Assembly (NCBI GenBank): GCA_036924285.1
Contig: JAYKYS010000008.1
Span: forward strand, 20,941,001 to 21,005,000
Length of the DNA stretch: 64,000 bases
Source of the DNA: Asterella californica
Taxonomy: Eukaryota > Streptophyta > Marchantiopsida > Marchantiales > Aytoniaceae
Direction of reading: 5' to 3'
Position 1 is the stretch's first letter. Every line of letters starts with the position of its first letter. The notes under the pieces were generated by a model that did not search any database, had not been told where the DNA came from, and saw only the letters and a list, made by a program, of their open reading frames with translations. Positions 33,106 through 43,308 of this stretch are shown here, piece after piece. The translations under genes and the position numbers were made by a program.

Positions 33106-33423
33106 ATGGGGAATCCAGTTCGAATGACGAGGTGGAAGAAGAGACGTTTAGGAGTTCGAACTGAGACGGAGAAGCCCAAGTTAAGTATAGATGAGTTAAG
33201 AACCCGCATCTATAGCACTTGGGGTGCTCTCTTTACCCTATACGAAGAAGCTTCCGCGACCATTGGCACAGAATTGAAGAAAGCCGAGTTTAAAGCATCA
33301 TTTAGTGTGGAGGCCATGAATGCTCCTGGTGAAGTAGAGTTGGATCCTTACAAGAGTGAGTTCAAGATGTCTGTTGTGATTAGTACAAACGATGGTGAGG
33401 AGGATCATATCTTCGATAGTTAA
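33106..33423 (+). CDS. Accessory ORF b of G (105 aa), unknown function
   Basis: ATG at 33106 in the same context as A (TTCATGGGGAATCC). In G the frame is also open for about 40 codons upstream, because a TGA of A reads CGT-AGA here, but no ATG begins that extension. Differences from A are few (PK for PP, E for D, S and M for T, T for I). Basic N-terminus (RMTRWKKRR), acidic C-terminus. No domain recognised; the intact homologue pair supports it as a real product of the family. Confidence 0.6.
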   Translation: MGNPVRMTRWKKRRLGVRTETEKPKLSIDELRTRIYSTWGALFTLYEEASATIGTELKKAEFKASFSVEAMNAPGEVELDPYKSEFKMSVVISTNDGEEDHIFDS

Positions 33424-33561
33424 TTTTAGATTAGATTTTATTTCGTGTATAGCATGTATAATACACGATTTCCAATATAAAGCTCGGAAGAGTTAAGAAA
33501 GTGATGTAGAATTATTTTCCTCTATGATATTTTGTCCACTTAATGGTTGAGAAGGTGCAAC

Positions 33562-34038
33562 ATGAGTGGAAATTCAAAAGATTGGAAAGTTAGACTTAGA
33601 AACCTTCCTCAAGGTTTAGATGTCATAGTAAGTGTCGGAGAAAGTTCAAGAGAGATTATCGTCGAGTTTGAAAACCCTAGTATTAAACCTCAAGTAGAAT
33701 CTCCGAGGAGAAGAGTAGAAACCGACTTGTGGTGTTATTTCTGTAGAGGGTTGGGACACAAAGTAGTGAATTGTCCAACTAGAATCAGAACCGAGAGAGC
33801 TAAAGGGAAGCGGGAGTTTACTGATTTAAGTCTTCGAGTGGGTCCATCGTCACCAGCGCCAATTCATCTTCTAGGCGAAGATCCTTGTCCAAGTTGTGGA
33901 GTGGGTGATCTATCAAGAGGACACAAGAGCGTCGATGTGGCCGCCCTACTTACGTCAGTAGTCGAGAAGTTGGACGAGACTCAAAGAGCTGAGACGGAGA
34001 AGTTGTCGACTTCAAAAGAGGACTCGGCTGAGTTGTGA
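33562..34038 (+). CDS. Accessory ORF c of G: CCHC zinc-knuckle protein (158 aa)
   Basis: ATG at 33562, TGA at 34036. CX2CX4HX4C knuckle (CYFCRGLGHKVVNC) intact; the second cluster reads CPSCGVGDLSRGHKS and so lacks the final Cys seen in A. It lies about 210 bp upstream of gag-pol. Probably a nucleic-acid-binding accessory protein (inference from the knuckle). Confidence 0.7.
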   Translation: MSGNSKDWKVRLRNLPQGLDVIVSVGESSREIIVEFENPSIKPQVESPRRRVETDLWCYFCRGLGHKVVNCPTRIRTERAKGKREFTDLSLRVGPSSPAPIHLLGEDPCPSCGVGDLSRGHKSVDVAALLTSVVEKLDETQRAETEKLSTSKEDSAEL

Positions 34039-34250
34039 TGGAGATCGTCATTCGGATGGTGGAGAAGACGGTGATGCGACTCAGGCTCATGATTACCTTG
34101 GGAGAAGAGATGGCACAAGAGGTGTTGTTACAACCATTTCCTTTCATTTTACCTATGGTAGATTATTCGCGAATGGAATTGGTGATGTTCGTACTCTTTT
34201 AGTGAGTAGTTATTGCACAAAAATTAGAAGAGTAGAAGAATAGTTACAAG

Positions 34251-37200
34251 ATGGGGAAGTTACCAGTGTTTCATGGGAAGGACAATGAAGATGTAGAACC
34301 ATTTGTACGAGACTTCAAAAGGGGTTGCATCAGAAACAACGTGAGAAGGAAGGAAGAATGGGTGTTGTTATTGCCAGAGTTTTTAGAAGATTTTGCTCTT
34401 ACGTGGTATGAAGACCGAGTGAAGAGCAAGACACCTGGTGCAGTTGAGGACACATGGGAGACGTTGAGTAATGCACTCATCGAAGAATTTCTTCCAGAAG
34501 AGAGTTATGAGAAGCTCATGGTGGAGCTTACTCATTTGAAGCAACGAGACGACGAGAAAGTTCGGCAATATGCCGAAAGGGTGGATAAGTTGGAGCAACG
34601 GTTTTGGACGGTCCTACGGAAGAGTGGAGACAATGTGGAGTTAACGATGGCGGGGATTGGAGCAGTGTTGACCAAGAACTTGGTGGGAGGGTTGAGGCCT
34701 TCAATTCGAACCCAAGTGAGGTACGAGAAGCCAGCAACAAAAGCGGAGGCCATCAAGATTGCGACAAATATGGAAGAGAGTTTGGATGAAGGAGATATCA
34801 TCCAACCTCATCATGCTGCTCTGGTGTCAACTCCGACTCCTGGTGTAGTCACAACGATCGCACCTGCACCATCACAATTGGTGATTGCTTCAACGTCAGC
34901 TCCTACTCCAACGGTGGTGCCAAGACCGTTTGTCCCAACAACGATGTCTACTGCCACCTCTGATTTTCATGCTGAGCTGAAGAGCATCACCGATACTCTT
35001 GCGGATCTCAAGATAAACGTGGTGCAGTTACGAGAATGGAGGAACAAAGGTGGAGGAGGAGGTCAAAGAGGTTACGCCAACAATCCCAACCGAGGAAATC
35101 AAGGTAACTTTGGAGGCAACCAAGGTAACTTTGGAGGAATCACTTGTTGGACGTGTGGAGGTTCTCATTTCCAGCGAAATTGTCCTAACAACGGAGCAAG
35201 AGGTGCCGAAGCTATCAGAATGAATGTGGGTGGAGGAAATCCATCACAAGGACGAGACAAGGGGGTGGCTACTATCGATGTCGTGCGAGATCCCATCTAC
35301 GAGAAAGGAGAGAGTTCAAACTCTTCTCATGCACCGGTGGAGCTTTTAGCTCAAGAAAGGAAAAGAACTCGATTTTCTGATGAACCGGTTTTCATGGAGG
35401 AGTCAGCAAGTAGAAGTACTCGTTCGAGTAATGTTTCGAGTACACCAAGGGAGCCAAGAAGGAAGCTAGGGATGACGGATTTCACCATTTCATCTTCCCA
35501 AGCAGGATATGATGTGGTTGAAGATGTGGGTGCTCAGAAAGCCAACATCACTGTTGGACAACTGATCGCACTTAATCCCAGCTTACGAAGAGAACTCAGA
35601 GGAGAACTGAGTTCTAAGAGAAGCAAGAAGAAGAAACCCAAGAGCAAGACATCAAAGTCTGTGGGAGTTGGTGTGGTGGATGTGCATGCTTCAGAGGTAT
35701 GCACTAGGGCTTCAAAGATTGAAGTCCGGTTGAATGGTCACTACGTCTCTGACGTATTGGTGGATGGAGGATCGGCTGTCAACGTCATATCGAAGAGGTT
35801 GATGAAGAAGTTGGGGATGGAACCAACTCGCCCGGCTAGCATTGTCGTGGGGATGGCTAACAAGCAACGGGTAAGACCTCTTGGTGTGTTAGAGAAGGTG
35901 GTCGTGTCTGTGATGGGAGTTCAAACGTTGATGTCCTTTCAAGTGTTAAAGGACTCTAGTTATGATTTGCTCTTAGGTAGACCTTGGTTGAGAGCTGTGC
36001 GCACCACTGATAGGTGGCACAAGGGATACTTACGGATTGGGCCTAGAGATCATAGAGTGATAGTTCCTCTCTCGGGTGTTGGAGTTGTGACTTCTGACTC
36101 TGATAGACCCACTAGTGACTACTGGGAATCTGATACGGAGGATGATCAGAGTGTATCAGAAGTAGATACCGGAGATTCTTACGATCAAGAATCCTCCTCT
36201 GAGGACGAAGGATTTGGTCGAGATGAATCATTACATCAGCTTAGTGCTATTGACTTGTTGCCTAGACCAGCAGTGGAGAAAGACCCTGACAAAGAAGAGT
36301 TGAGTGAGGCAGAGATTGTGAGAAGACTCTCTACCCTGAAGTTTGGTATCAATGTCACTCAAGAAGAGAAAAGTAGATTCCTAGATATATTTCGAAAATA
36401 TATCCATGTGTTTGCTTTCAGCTACAAAGATTTGAAGGAGGTGACTCTCGAGACTCATCGAATCGAATTGGAGGAGCACGCAAGACCAATTCGACAGAAG
36501 CAGAGAAGGGTCAATCCCACAACGGCAATGATGGTCAAGGAGGAGATAGACAAGTTGAAGGAGGCGAGTTTCATCTATGAGGTGGAGAACTCAGAATGGG
36601 TTTCACCCATTGTGATTGTCAAGAAGAAGAATGGTAAGCTGCGAGTGTACATAGACTATAAGAAGCTGAATGCAGTTACCAAGAAGGATTATTATCCTCT
36701 ACCATTTATAGATGAGATTTTGGAGGAAGTTGCTGGTCATGAGTGGTACAGCTTTGGTGATGGTTATAGTGGGTATAACCAGATCAAGATAGCACAGGAG
36801 TACCAACAGTTGACTACTTTCACTACTCCTTGGGGAACATTTGCATTTCGGGTGATGCCATTCGGACTGTGTAATGCTCTGGCCACGTTTCAAAGGTTCA
36901 TGAACAAGGTGTTTGAACCATTCATAGGGAAGTTTGTTCGGGATTTCACTGACGATTTCTGTGTGTACGGAAGAAAGGAGGACCACTTTGATCATGTGAT
37001 CAAAGTTTTGCAGCGGTTGGAGCAAGCCAACGCTTCTCTAAATCCAGAGAAGTGCATCTTTGGCTGCGAAGAAGGTCTGCTGTTAGGGCACATCATTTCC
37101 AAGAATGGGATTGCGGTAGATCCTGAGAAGGTGAAGATTGTGGATCTTCCATTTCCGATCAACTTGACAAAGTTGAGGCAGTTTCTTGGCATGGTTGGAT

Positions 37201-39134
37201 ATTATCGTAGGTTTGTCTTTTCCTTCTCAAACAAAGCAATAGCTTTGACTATGTACATGAAGAAGGGAGTTGATTTTGACTTGATAGTGCATGATCAGAA
37301 GGCAAAGGAAGCATTTGAGGAGCTGAAAAAGGCATTAGTGACAGCTCCTATACTTGCTAAACCTGAGTGGAGTAAAGCATTTATTCTGTATACGGATGCC
37401 TCCAATGTAGCAATCGGATGTACATTAAGTCAACTAGATGGAGATGGGCATGATCATCCTATAGCTTATGCTAGTAGGCAGATGGTTCCAGCGGAGAAGA
37501 ATTACTCCGTGACTGAACGAGAAGGATTAGCGGTGATCTTTGGATTGAAGAAATTTCGACACTACTTGCTAGGAGGGAAATTTTCCATAGTCACAGATCA
37601 CAAGGCTTTAAAGTATATCTTTAATAAGCCTAATGCCGAAGGTCGTATTGCTCGTTGGAAGATCCTTCTAACAGAATATGATCATGTGATCGAAGATAGA
37701 CCAGGGAAGAAGCATGCGAATGCTGATCTTTTGTCAAGGGCTTATGATGATGAGGGAGAAGAACCGTTTGATGATTCATTTCCAGACGAGCATCTGATGA
37801 CCATCACAAGCATCGAGGAGATACCGGACGAGTACAAGGAAATCTGGAGTTTCTTTGCAGATGGCTCTTTTCCAGAAGGTATGCATACCCGAGAACGTAA
37901 CGCGTTGATCAAGAGATGCAAACCTTACACCATGGTGGAGGGAATTTTGTTTCATCAAGGAGCAGATGGCTTACTAAGGAGAGCAGTTGGTCAGAAAGAG
38001 GCATTCAAGCTAATGCACGAGTTTCACGACGGAAATGTTTGCGGAGGTCACTTTGCTGGTAAGATAACAGCCTTCAAGATTTTGGATGCGGGTTATCACT
38101 GGAGAGGGATTTTCAAAGAGTGTTTAGACTATTGCAAAACTTGTGACGTATGTCAAGCATTTGCTCTAAAGTCTACTAGAACACCTCCGTTAAGATCAAT
38201 TCCAGTATTAGGGCCGTTTGAGAAATGGGGTATTGACTTTGTAGGTCCTCTTAATAAGACACCTCGAGGCAATAGATACATTGTAGTCGCCACTGACTAT
38301 TGTACCAAGTGGGTAGAGGCTAGACCTTTGAGAGAGACCAATGAAACAGAAGTCGGTAGATTCCTATGGGAGAGGATCATCACGAGATTTGGATGTCCGT
38401 TAGAGTTGGTCTCAGATAGAGGAGGAGAGTTTGTAGGGAGCATGACTACTGCTATGCTACAACACTTTTCTATCAAGCCACGAGTAACGACCTCATACAA
38501 ACCAAATGCTAATGGTCTTGCGGAGGAGACCAATCTTACACTTTGTATGATGCTCGCCAAAGATGCTGGTGTTGAAACTGCGAAACATACTTGGGATAAG
38601 AGGCTACATGCCATCTTATGGGAGTACCGAACGACAACAAAGACTTCTACTGGGTACTCCCCATTTCGACTGGTTTATGGAGTGGAGTCCAAGTTGCCGA
38701 TCCAATTCGAATTGGATACTTTTCAAACTATTCAACGAAAGTTGAAGAGGTCGAGAGGAGAAGACGTGGTCAGATCAAGAAGGGAGCAACTCATGGAGTT
38801 GGAAGAGACCCGAGCGGTAGCAATGATCCGGATGGAACGAGCTCAAGCGTATCAAAAGAAGAGTTACGACAAACGGTTGGGCAAGAGGGAGGTAAAACCT
38901 TTTCAAGTCGGAGATTGGGTTATGTTGTATGATGCTATCAGATTCAAGAGGGCTAGGAAGAAGTTTCTTCCGAGATATTTTGGTCCTTTTGTTGTAGATA
39001 AGGTGTGGAGCAACTTCACATATGACCTTCAGGAGCTGGGAGGAAGGAGATTTGATCGGGTAAATCATGACAAGTTGAAGTTGTTTCATCGACGAAAATT
39101 CTCTCTTCACTCCGAGGACGGAGCGAAAATTTAG
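34251..39134 (+). CDS. gag-pol: Intact gag-pol polyprotein of G (1627 aa)
   Basis: Single frame, ATG at 34251, TAG before 39135. Capsid about residues 40-160; CCHC CWTCGGSHFQRNC at 299-311; protease VLVDGGSAVNVIS with catalytic Asp 505 (DGG instead of DS/TG) and LLLGRPWL; acidic linker about 610-690; RT about 770-950 with FGDGYSGYNQI and FTDDF (Asp 901-902; CNALATFQR replaces the usual CNAP); RNaseH from YTDAS (Asp 1049) to ADLLSR; integrase with HHCC from about 1255, IDF Asp 1329, SDRGGEF Asp 1389 and Glu 1425 (D,D-35-E); GPF motif RYFGPFVVDKV near the C-terminus; no chromodomain. The single gag-pol frame implies no frameshift. The protein could be supplied in trans, but G's own RNA lacks a PBS. 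Confidence 0.95.
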   Translation: MGKLPVFHGKDNEDVEPFVRDFKRGCIRNNVRRKEEWVLLLPEFLEDFALTWYEDRVKSKTPGAVEDTWETLSNALIEEFLPEESYEKLMVELTHLKQRDDEKVRQYAERVDKLEQRFWTVLRKSGDNVELTMAGIGAVLTKNLVGGLRPSIRTQVRYEKPATKAEAIKIATNMEESLDEGDIIQPHHAALVSTPTPGVVTTIAPAPSQLVIASTSAPTPTVVPRPFVPTTMSTATSDFHAELKSITDTLADLKINVVQLREWRNKGGGGGQRGYANNPNRGNQGNFGGNQGNFGGITCWTCGGSHFQRNCPNNGARGAEAIRMNVGGGNPSQGRDKGVATIDVVRDPIYEKGESSNSSHAPVELLAQERKRTRFSDEPVFMEESASRSTRSSNVSSTPREPRRKLGMTDFTISSSQAGYDVVEDVGAQKANITVGQLIALNPSLRRELRGELSSKRSKKKKPKSKTSKSVGVGVVDVHASEVCTRASKIEVRLNGHYVSDVLVDGGSAVNVISKRLMKKLGMEPTRPASIVVGMANKQRVRPLGVLEKVVVSVMGVQTLMSFQVLKDSSYDLLLGRPWLRAVRTTDRWHKGYLRIGPRDHRVIVPLSGVGVVTSDSDRPTSDYWESDTEDDQSVSEVDTGDSYDQESSSEDEGFGRDESLHQLSAIDLLPRPAVEKDPDKEELSEAEIVRRLSTLKFGINVTQEEKSRFLDIFRKYIHVFAFSYKDLKEVTLETHRIELEEHARPIRQKQRRVNPTTAMMVKEEIDKLKEASFIYEVENSEWVSPIVIVKKKNGKLRVYIDYKKLNAVTKKDYYPLPFIDEILEEVAGHEWYSFGDGYSGYNQIKIAQEYQQLTTFTTPWGTFAFRVMPFGLCNALATFQRFMNKVFEPFIGKFVRDFTDDFCVYGRKEDHFDHVIKVLQRLEQANASLNPEKCIFGCEEGLLLGHIISKNGIAVDPEKVKIVDLPFPINLTKLRQFLGMVGYYRRFVFSFSNKAIALTMYMKKGVDFDLIVHDQKAKEAFEELKKALVTAPILAKPEWSKAFILYTDASNVAIGCTLSQLDGDGHDHPIAYASRQMVPAEKNYSVTEREGLAVIFGLKKFRHYLLGGKFSIVTDHKALKYIFNKPNAEGRIARWKILLTEYDHVIEDRPGKKHANADLLSRAYDDEGEEPFDDSFPDEHLMTITSIEEIPDEYKEIWSFFADGSFPEGMHTRERNALIKRCKPYTMVEGILFHQGADGLLRRAVGQKEAFKLMHEFHDGNVCGGHFAGKITAFKILDAGYHWRGIFKECLDYCKTCDVCQAFALKSTRTPPLRSIPVLGPFEKWGIDFVGPLNKTPRGNRYIVVATDYCTKWVEARPLRETNETEVGRFLWERIITRFGCPLELVSDRGGEFVGSMTTAMLQHFSIKPRVTTSYKPNANGLAEETNLTLCMMLAKDAGVETAKHTWDKRLHAILWEYRTTTKTSTGYSPFRLVYGVESKLPIQFELDTFQTIQRKLKRSRGEDVVRSRREQLMELEETRAVAMIRMERAQAYQKKSYDKRLGKREVKPFQVGDWVMLYDAIRFKRARKKFLPRYFGPFVVDKVWSNFTYDLQELGGRRFDRVNHDKLKLFHRRKFSLHSEDGAKI

Positions 39135-39147
39135 TCCGGGGGTAAAA
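39135..39147 (+). other. Polypurine tract of G
   Basis: TCCGGGGGTAAAA between the gag-pol stop and the 3' LTR. Confidence 0.85.
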
Positions 39148-40046
39148 TGTAACGACCTATGTTACACATAGGAAGTTTGTCTATTAGTAAGGTGTTTAGT
39201 TATAACTAAGTGTTGAGAATGTTTATTGGCTGCCAAAGTACTTTAAGGATGTATCAAGTTAGTCATGACTATCTAAAAGTTAGTTATGGTTAAACTTAGC
39301 TGTACTTTTGGCAGAATTCAGATATTTGCTAAAGAGTGAGCACTATTATCTTGTCATCTTGTCTAAAAGGTAGAAAGGAGGTGGAAAGTATCCCTTATCT
39401 CTTTTTTGACTTGATATTAGTGGTTGGATTAAAGTTGTGGACTTTGTGGGCATTAAAAACAAGAAGAGATTCCACATGTTTCCTTTTTAGAGGGGGGGTG
39501 GAAATTTGAGATTCCTTGAGAATATTCCAGAATCCTTCTAGAAGTTGTTGACTTTGAAGGAATAAGCCCATGTGAAAAGGTAAAAAGCCCATGTGATCAA
39601 TGCTTTTACCTTAAGTAATATCTTAGTAAAACTCGGTAAAAGTAGTTACGGCTGAGTTACCGGGGGTACCAAAGTAAAAACCTAGAATGTATAAATAGAG
39701 GAGTAGAGAAGAGCTCCTCATCCTTGTTTTCACATTGTCGTAATGACAACTTGAGTAATATAGAGAGTGTGGGATATTTTTAGCATGTGAGAACTTGAGA
39801 GACGTCGTTAGAATGGAGGATTTTAGTTGATGTGTTTAAGGAGATTTTTAGTTGATAAGTTTGTGGGTGTATGAATGAGTGAACTCAGCATTTTCCCTTC
39901 AAGTTCATGGTGTGCTTCCATCAAAGCCATCAGAGGTGACCCCTGAGTGAGAGACAGGCCCGACATGTTGCAGATTCGTGGATGACGATCGTGGAGGTTG
40001 CAAGATCGGGGGGGCAGTTGATCAATAGGACCGCGGAGGGTTTACA
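39148..40046 (+). repeat. 3' LTR of G (899 bp)
   Basis: Complete A-family LTR. Heat-shock-type element GAAtaTTCcaGAA..TTCtaGAA at 39520-39543 and TATAAATA at 39690-39697. Small deletion near 39490 (about 17 bp) relative to A. Confidence 0.95.
39520..39543 (+). promoter_or_regulatory. Heat-shock-element-like repeat in G 3' LTR
   Basis: Third copy of the same GAA/TTC arrangement, 146 bp upstream of the TATA box at 39690, unchanged although nearby bases vary. Confidence 0.6.
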
Positions 40047-41340
40047 AGACAGAGTCCCAAGACGTCTTCGCTTGGATCATAGAAGACATGAAGGGCATAC
40101 CTCGAGAATTGAGAGAGCATCGCATTGGCTTGCTGGAAGACATTTTTCCTACACGGCAGAGGCAGTATCGACTCAACCCCAAGTACTCGTTTCTGGTGAA
40201 AGATCAGATCGATCAGTACCTAAAGACAGGGGTCATCTTTCCAGTACTTAGCAGTGAGTGGGTAGCTCTTATTGTCATCGTGCCGAAGAAGCAGACAGAT
40301 AAGATCCGAGTGTGTCAGGACTTCCGGAAGCTGAACTTGGCCACGAAGAAGGATCATTATCCTTTACCCTTCACCCATTCTGTGTTGGATCAGGTAGCAG
40401 GACATGAGTTCTACAACTTCCTGGATGGGTATTCTGTGTACAACCAAGTTTCAATCAGAGAAGAAGACAAGGCGAAGATCACTTTCAGTATTGATTGGAG
40501 CACGTACGCGTACAACCAAATGCTGTTTGCTTTACGTAACGCACCCGTCACATTCCAGAGACTGATGATTACCATCTTTAAAGAGTATCTTCGTACTTTC
40601 ATGTTTAGATCGTACTTTGTATGTTTGGATCGAAAGAAGATCATCTGATATTTCTGAGGAAGTGTTTTTTGAAGTGTAGAGAGCATCGTTTGACTCTTCA
40701 CTCTGAGAAGTGCTTCTTTGGTATGACAGAAGGGATTTTGCTAGGACATAGGATTTCTGGAAGAGGCATAGAAGTTGACTGTGCTAAGATGGAAGTTATC
40801 ATGAAACTTCACCCACTTGCTAACCTGACTCAGTTGAGAAGCTTCTTGGGTAACGTAGGATACTACATGAGGTTTATTGACAAGTATGCAGAGGTAGCAG
40901 GAAGACTTACCAAGTTGCTGAAGAAGGACGAACCTTACGTCTGATCTTTTGAGCAGCATGAAGCTTTCGAAGAGATGAAAAGACTTTTGTCAAAATCTCT
41001 TGTCTTGAGACCACCTGATTGAGAAAGGATCTTCCACATTTATGTGGATGTTTCTGCTTTTGCCATCGGGGTCGTATTGAGCCAGAAGGATGAGAAGAAG
41101 AAGGATTATCCCATCTACTATGCAAGAAGACAGCTCAGCGATGCAGAGAAGACGTACTCGACAATTGAAAGGGAATGTCTTGGCATGATTTACTCCTGTA
41201 TGAAGTTTAGGACTATCTTCTAGCTAATCCATTTGTCTTCTATGTGGATCATTTTTCTTTGAAGCATCTGGTGAAGAAATTAGATTTGTCTGGTAGGATA
41301 GCTAGGTGGATTCTTCTACTCCAAGAATTTACTTACACGG
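40047..41340 (+). pseudogene. RT and RNaseH (first part) of F
   Basis: Resumes the linker cut by G, then MKGIPRELREHRIGLLED, QDFRKLNLATKKDHYPLPF, FLDGYSVYNQV and NAPVTFQRLM. The active-site FLDDF seen in B is destroyed by a local change and frameshift near 40605-40625. RT continues in 40621-40944 (GSKEDHLIF, GHRISGRGIEVD, LRSFLGNVGYYMRF). RNaseH starts near 41040 (YVDVSAFAIGVVLSQ) with several stops, and is cut by E2 at 41340. Confidence 0.85.
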
Positions 41341-41522
41341 TGTCGTGTTGTGGATTGGCTAAGGTGTGAACCCACCACATATCCTTATCGTACGTGTTTT
41401 GATGTTGAGGAGCCACCGAGATCTTATCGTGTCAAAAGAAAAGGCTCCACGTGGACGATCCGTGTACTCTTCGCTGAGTGGAGATAAGCGTAATACTCTT
41501 GTCGGCATACGCGAAGTTGATG

Positions 41523-41530
41523 TATAAGTA
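41523..41530 (+). promoter_or_regulatory. TATA box of E2
   Basis: TATAAGTA about 180 bp from the left end, 102 bp before the ORF1 ATG; matches the E1 layout. Confidence 0.55.
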
Positions 41531-41631
41531 GAGAGGTGCGCGGAGCTTTGGGAGGAGGGTAGAGTATCCAAGTCTAGTGTGAGTGTGATCAATATCATCG
41601 GATGAAGTAAGGGGCAGTACGCGTGATAGGT

Positions 41632-41843
41632 ATGAACGGAGAACCCTTTCGTGCTCTTGATCTTCCACGTGCGCATCATTCGTCATTAAGAGCAATTGTC
41701 TGCCGCAAGATCACTTTCGAGTATTTATGATGGCTCATTGGGGAGAGTCGTTCATGATTGCGGTGATGGCTACTTCGGATCTTATCATTCTTCCCATTGT
41801 CACTTACGCTGTTTGGGATCTTACTGTCTACATCTTGCTCTGA
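41632..41843 (+). pseudogene. E2 ORF1 (stop and frameshift)
   Basis: ATG at 41632 (MNGEPFRALDLP). A TGA follows at 41728 and a one-base shift is needed near 41748 to reach the conserved hydrophobic tail LPIVTYAVWDLTVYILL, ending at TGA 41841-41843. The tail is the clearest match to the leader ORF of element A. Broken in this copy. Confidence 0.6.
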
Positions 41844-41849
41844 TGTGGT

Positions 41850-42063
41850 ATGGATCCTCCATTGGATCTGAACTTTCCAGCAAGAGTTCTTTTCAACACG
41901 GGTCGAAATACGTTGTTACAGTCAACCAAAGGTGGCGCATCGAGAGTTTATCGTGAAGAATTTTGGAGAAGATTATTACAACCAGATAATAGCTTCATTC
42001 GTTCTTTTTGTAGTTCTGTTTATTGTCAACTGTTTTAGAGTCGAGATTCTGACTCTATATTGA
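41850..42063 (+). pseudogene. E2 ORF2 (frameshift)
   Basis: ATG at 41850, in the ORF1 tail frame 6 nt after its TGA: MDPPLDLNFP. A single shift near 41935 is needed to follow the E1 homologue through IVKNFGEDYYNQIIAS, a strongly hydrophobic stretch (FVLFVVLFIV) and ILTLY-stop at 42061. One membrane span predicted by eye. Confidence 0.55.
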
Positions 42064-42144
42064 GCGTAGTTTGTCCTTCGTGTCTACGTTGTAGAGTTGA
42101 GAGATTTCCTCGGGAAGGGCGGACCTTCTGGCTGTGATATGAGC

Positions 42145-43308
42145 TTGAAGGCTGTGTTCAATCTACTCAGGGAAACGTTGGGCTTCAGGTTGTGGCTGGT
42201 TTACTCAAAGGATAGGCTTCAGGTCTCAAGGTGATACTGAAAAAACACTCATATAAGTCTCTTGGCTCTTCTGATATGTTCAAGAAGCAAAGTTCAGGCT
42301 TAACTAGCAATGATAAGATCAGATGGCGAACTTTGACACTCAAGATTGAGAAATATGTGAAGGTTCAGACTTCAAAACTCTTCCTACATGTCAATGAGGT
42401 CCTACTGGATACACATACGAAGTTTCAGCTTCATATCAATTCAGAGCACTAAGATATGAGTAGAAACTTTCTGAGTAGAGAAATTACGGCAATTTCTGGT
42501 ACCCAGACAGCTGTTTCGACCTAGAACAAAGAATTGGCTCGATCACTTTGGAAAATTCTTACAGGATTTGCACTACACAGCTTGCTGAATACTCTTGTGA
42601 AGTTGGGCCTCCTGATTCCACACAGAACTCCAGATCTCGCTCTCTGAAGTTGTTGTTTCAGATTGAGAGCTTTTTGGACCCCCTCTACTTCAGCGGTCGT
42701 CCTGAATTACTCACTCACTCAATTGACATGAAAATTTGGAGACAGCCGTAGCCCTGCTGACAGTGAACACAACCACGAAAGTTTGAAGCGATTTCCTCGA
42801 TTCTGCTGCAATTGACATTCAAAACCCCAAAATCAACAGAAGTGCTGCAGTTTTGACATAATCCGAACTTCAATTGGGCATAACTCCTTGTTTATTGATC
42901 CAAATCGATCAAGAATTTCACTAACAGTGCTTGGCTCGACGAGCTCTATCTCCCTATGCTCTCAGATTTTGCAGTACACTCACCAATTGCTCGAAATCCA
43001 CTCTAGAGCTCTGTTTCTAAACTTAGAGTTTTACAAAAGATAAAAATGGACCAATGGGAGTTCATAGCTCCACTTGACTGTCCTTTTGTGACTTAAACTA
43101 CCTGGTAACTTATCTACACTCATAGGTTACCACGTCAAGCCCCCTAGAGTACCAGCGTAAAACTTAAACTATCTAAAATGACACGCAGCCCCGAAAAATA
43201 ACTTAAATCAGCTAGAAAGCGTGCATGGACGACACGCAAATACAACCCATGAGCTTAAGCCCTATCAACATGGTAATCGACCTACTAAGACTCAAAATAT
43301 ATAACATC
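42145..43308 (-). repeat. D-family-like LTR remnant inside E2
   Basis: Reverse complement matches D's LTR from its 3' end (GCCCAACG...) through the CATGGGTTGTA and GCCCCGAAAAATAAC blocks up to GACTCAAAAT, about 150 bp short of the LTR start. Strongly diverged; no clear target duplication seen. Confidence 0.7.

Larger units (their letters stand above)
32704..40046 (+). mobile_element. Element G: A-family retrotransposon lacking its 5' promoter and PBS
   Basis: Starts TGTAACGACC at 32704 and ends GTTTACA at 40046. Flanks GGAC (32700-32703) and AGAC (40047-40050) form a 4-bp duplication with one mismatch; B's RT linker (near 20345) is the empty site. The 5' LTR stops after 216 bp and jumps to leader sequence equivalent to A's 1424, removing the HSE, TATA, PBS and the tiny leader ORF. 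Nevertheless ORFs b and c and a full gag-pol are open. Confidence 0.93.

Noticed and set aside
32983..33423. Longer 146-codon version of ORF b in G
   Set aside because: The extension begins without an ATG and is blocked by a TGA in A; the shared ATG at 33106 is the better start.
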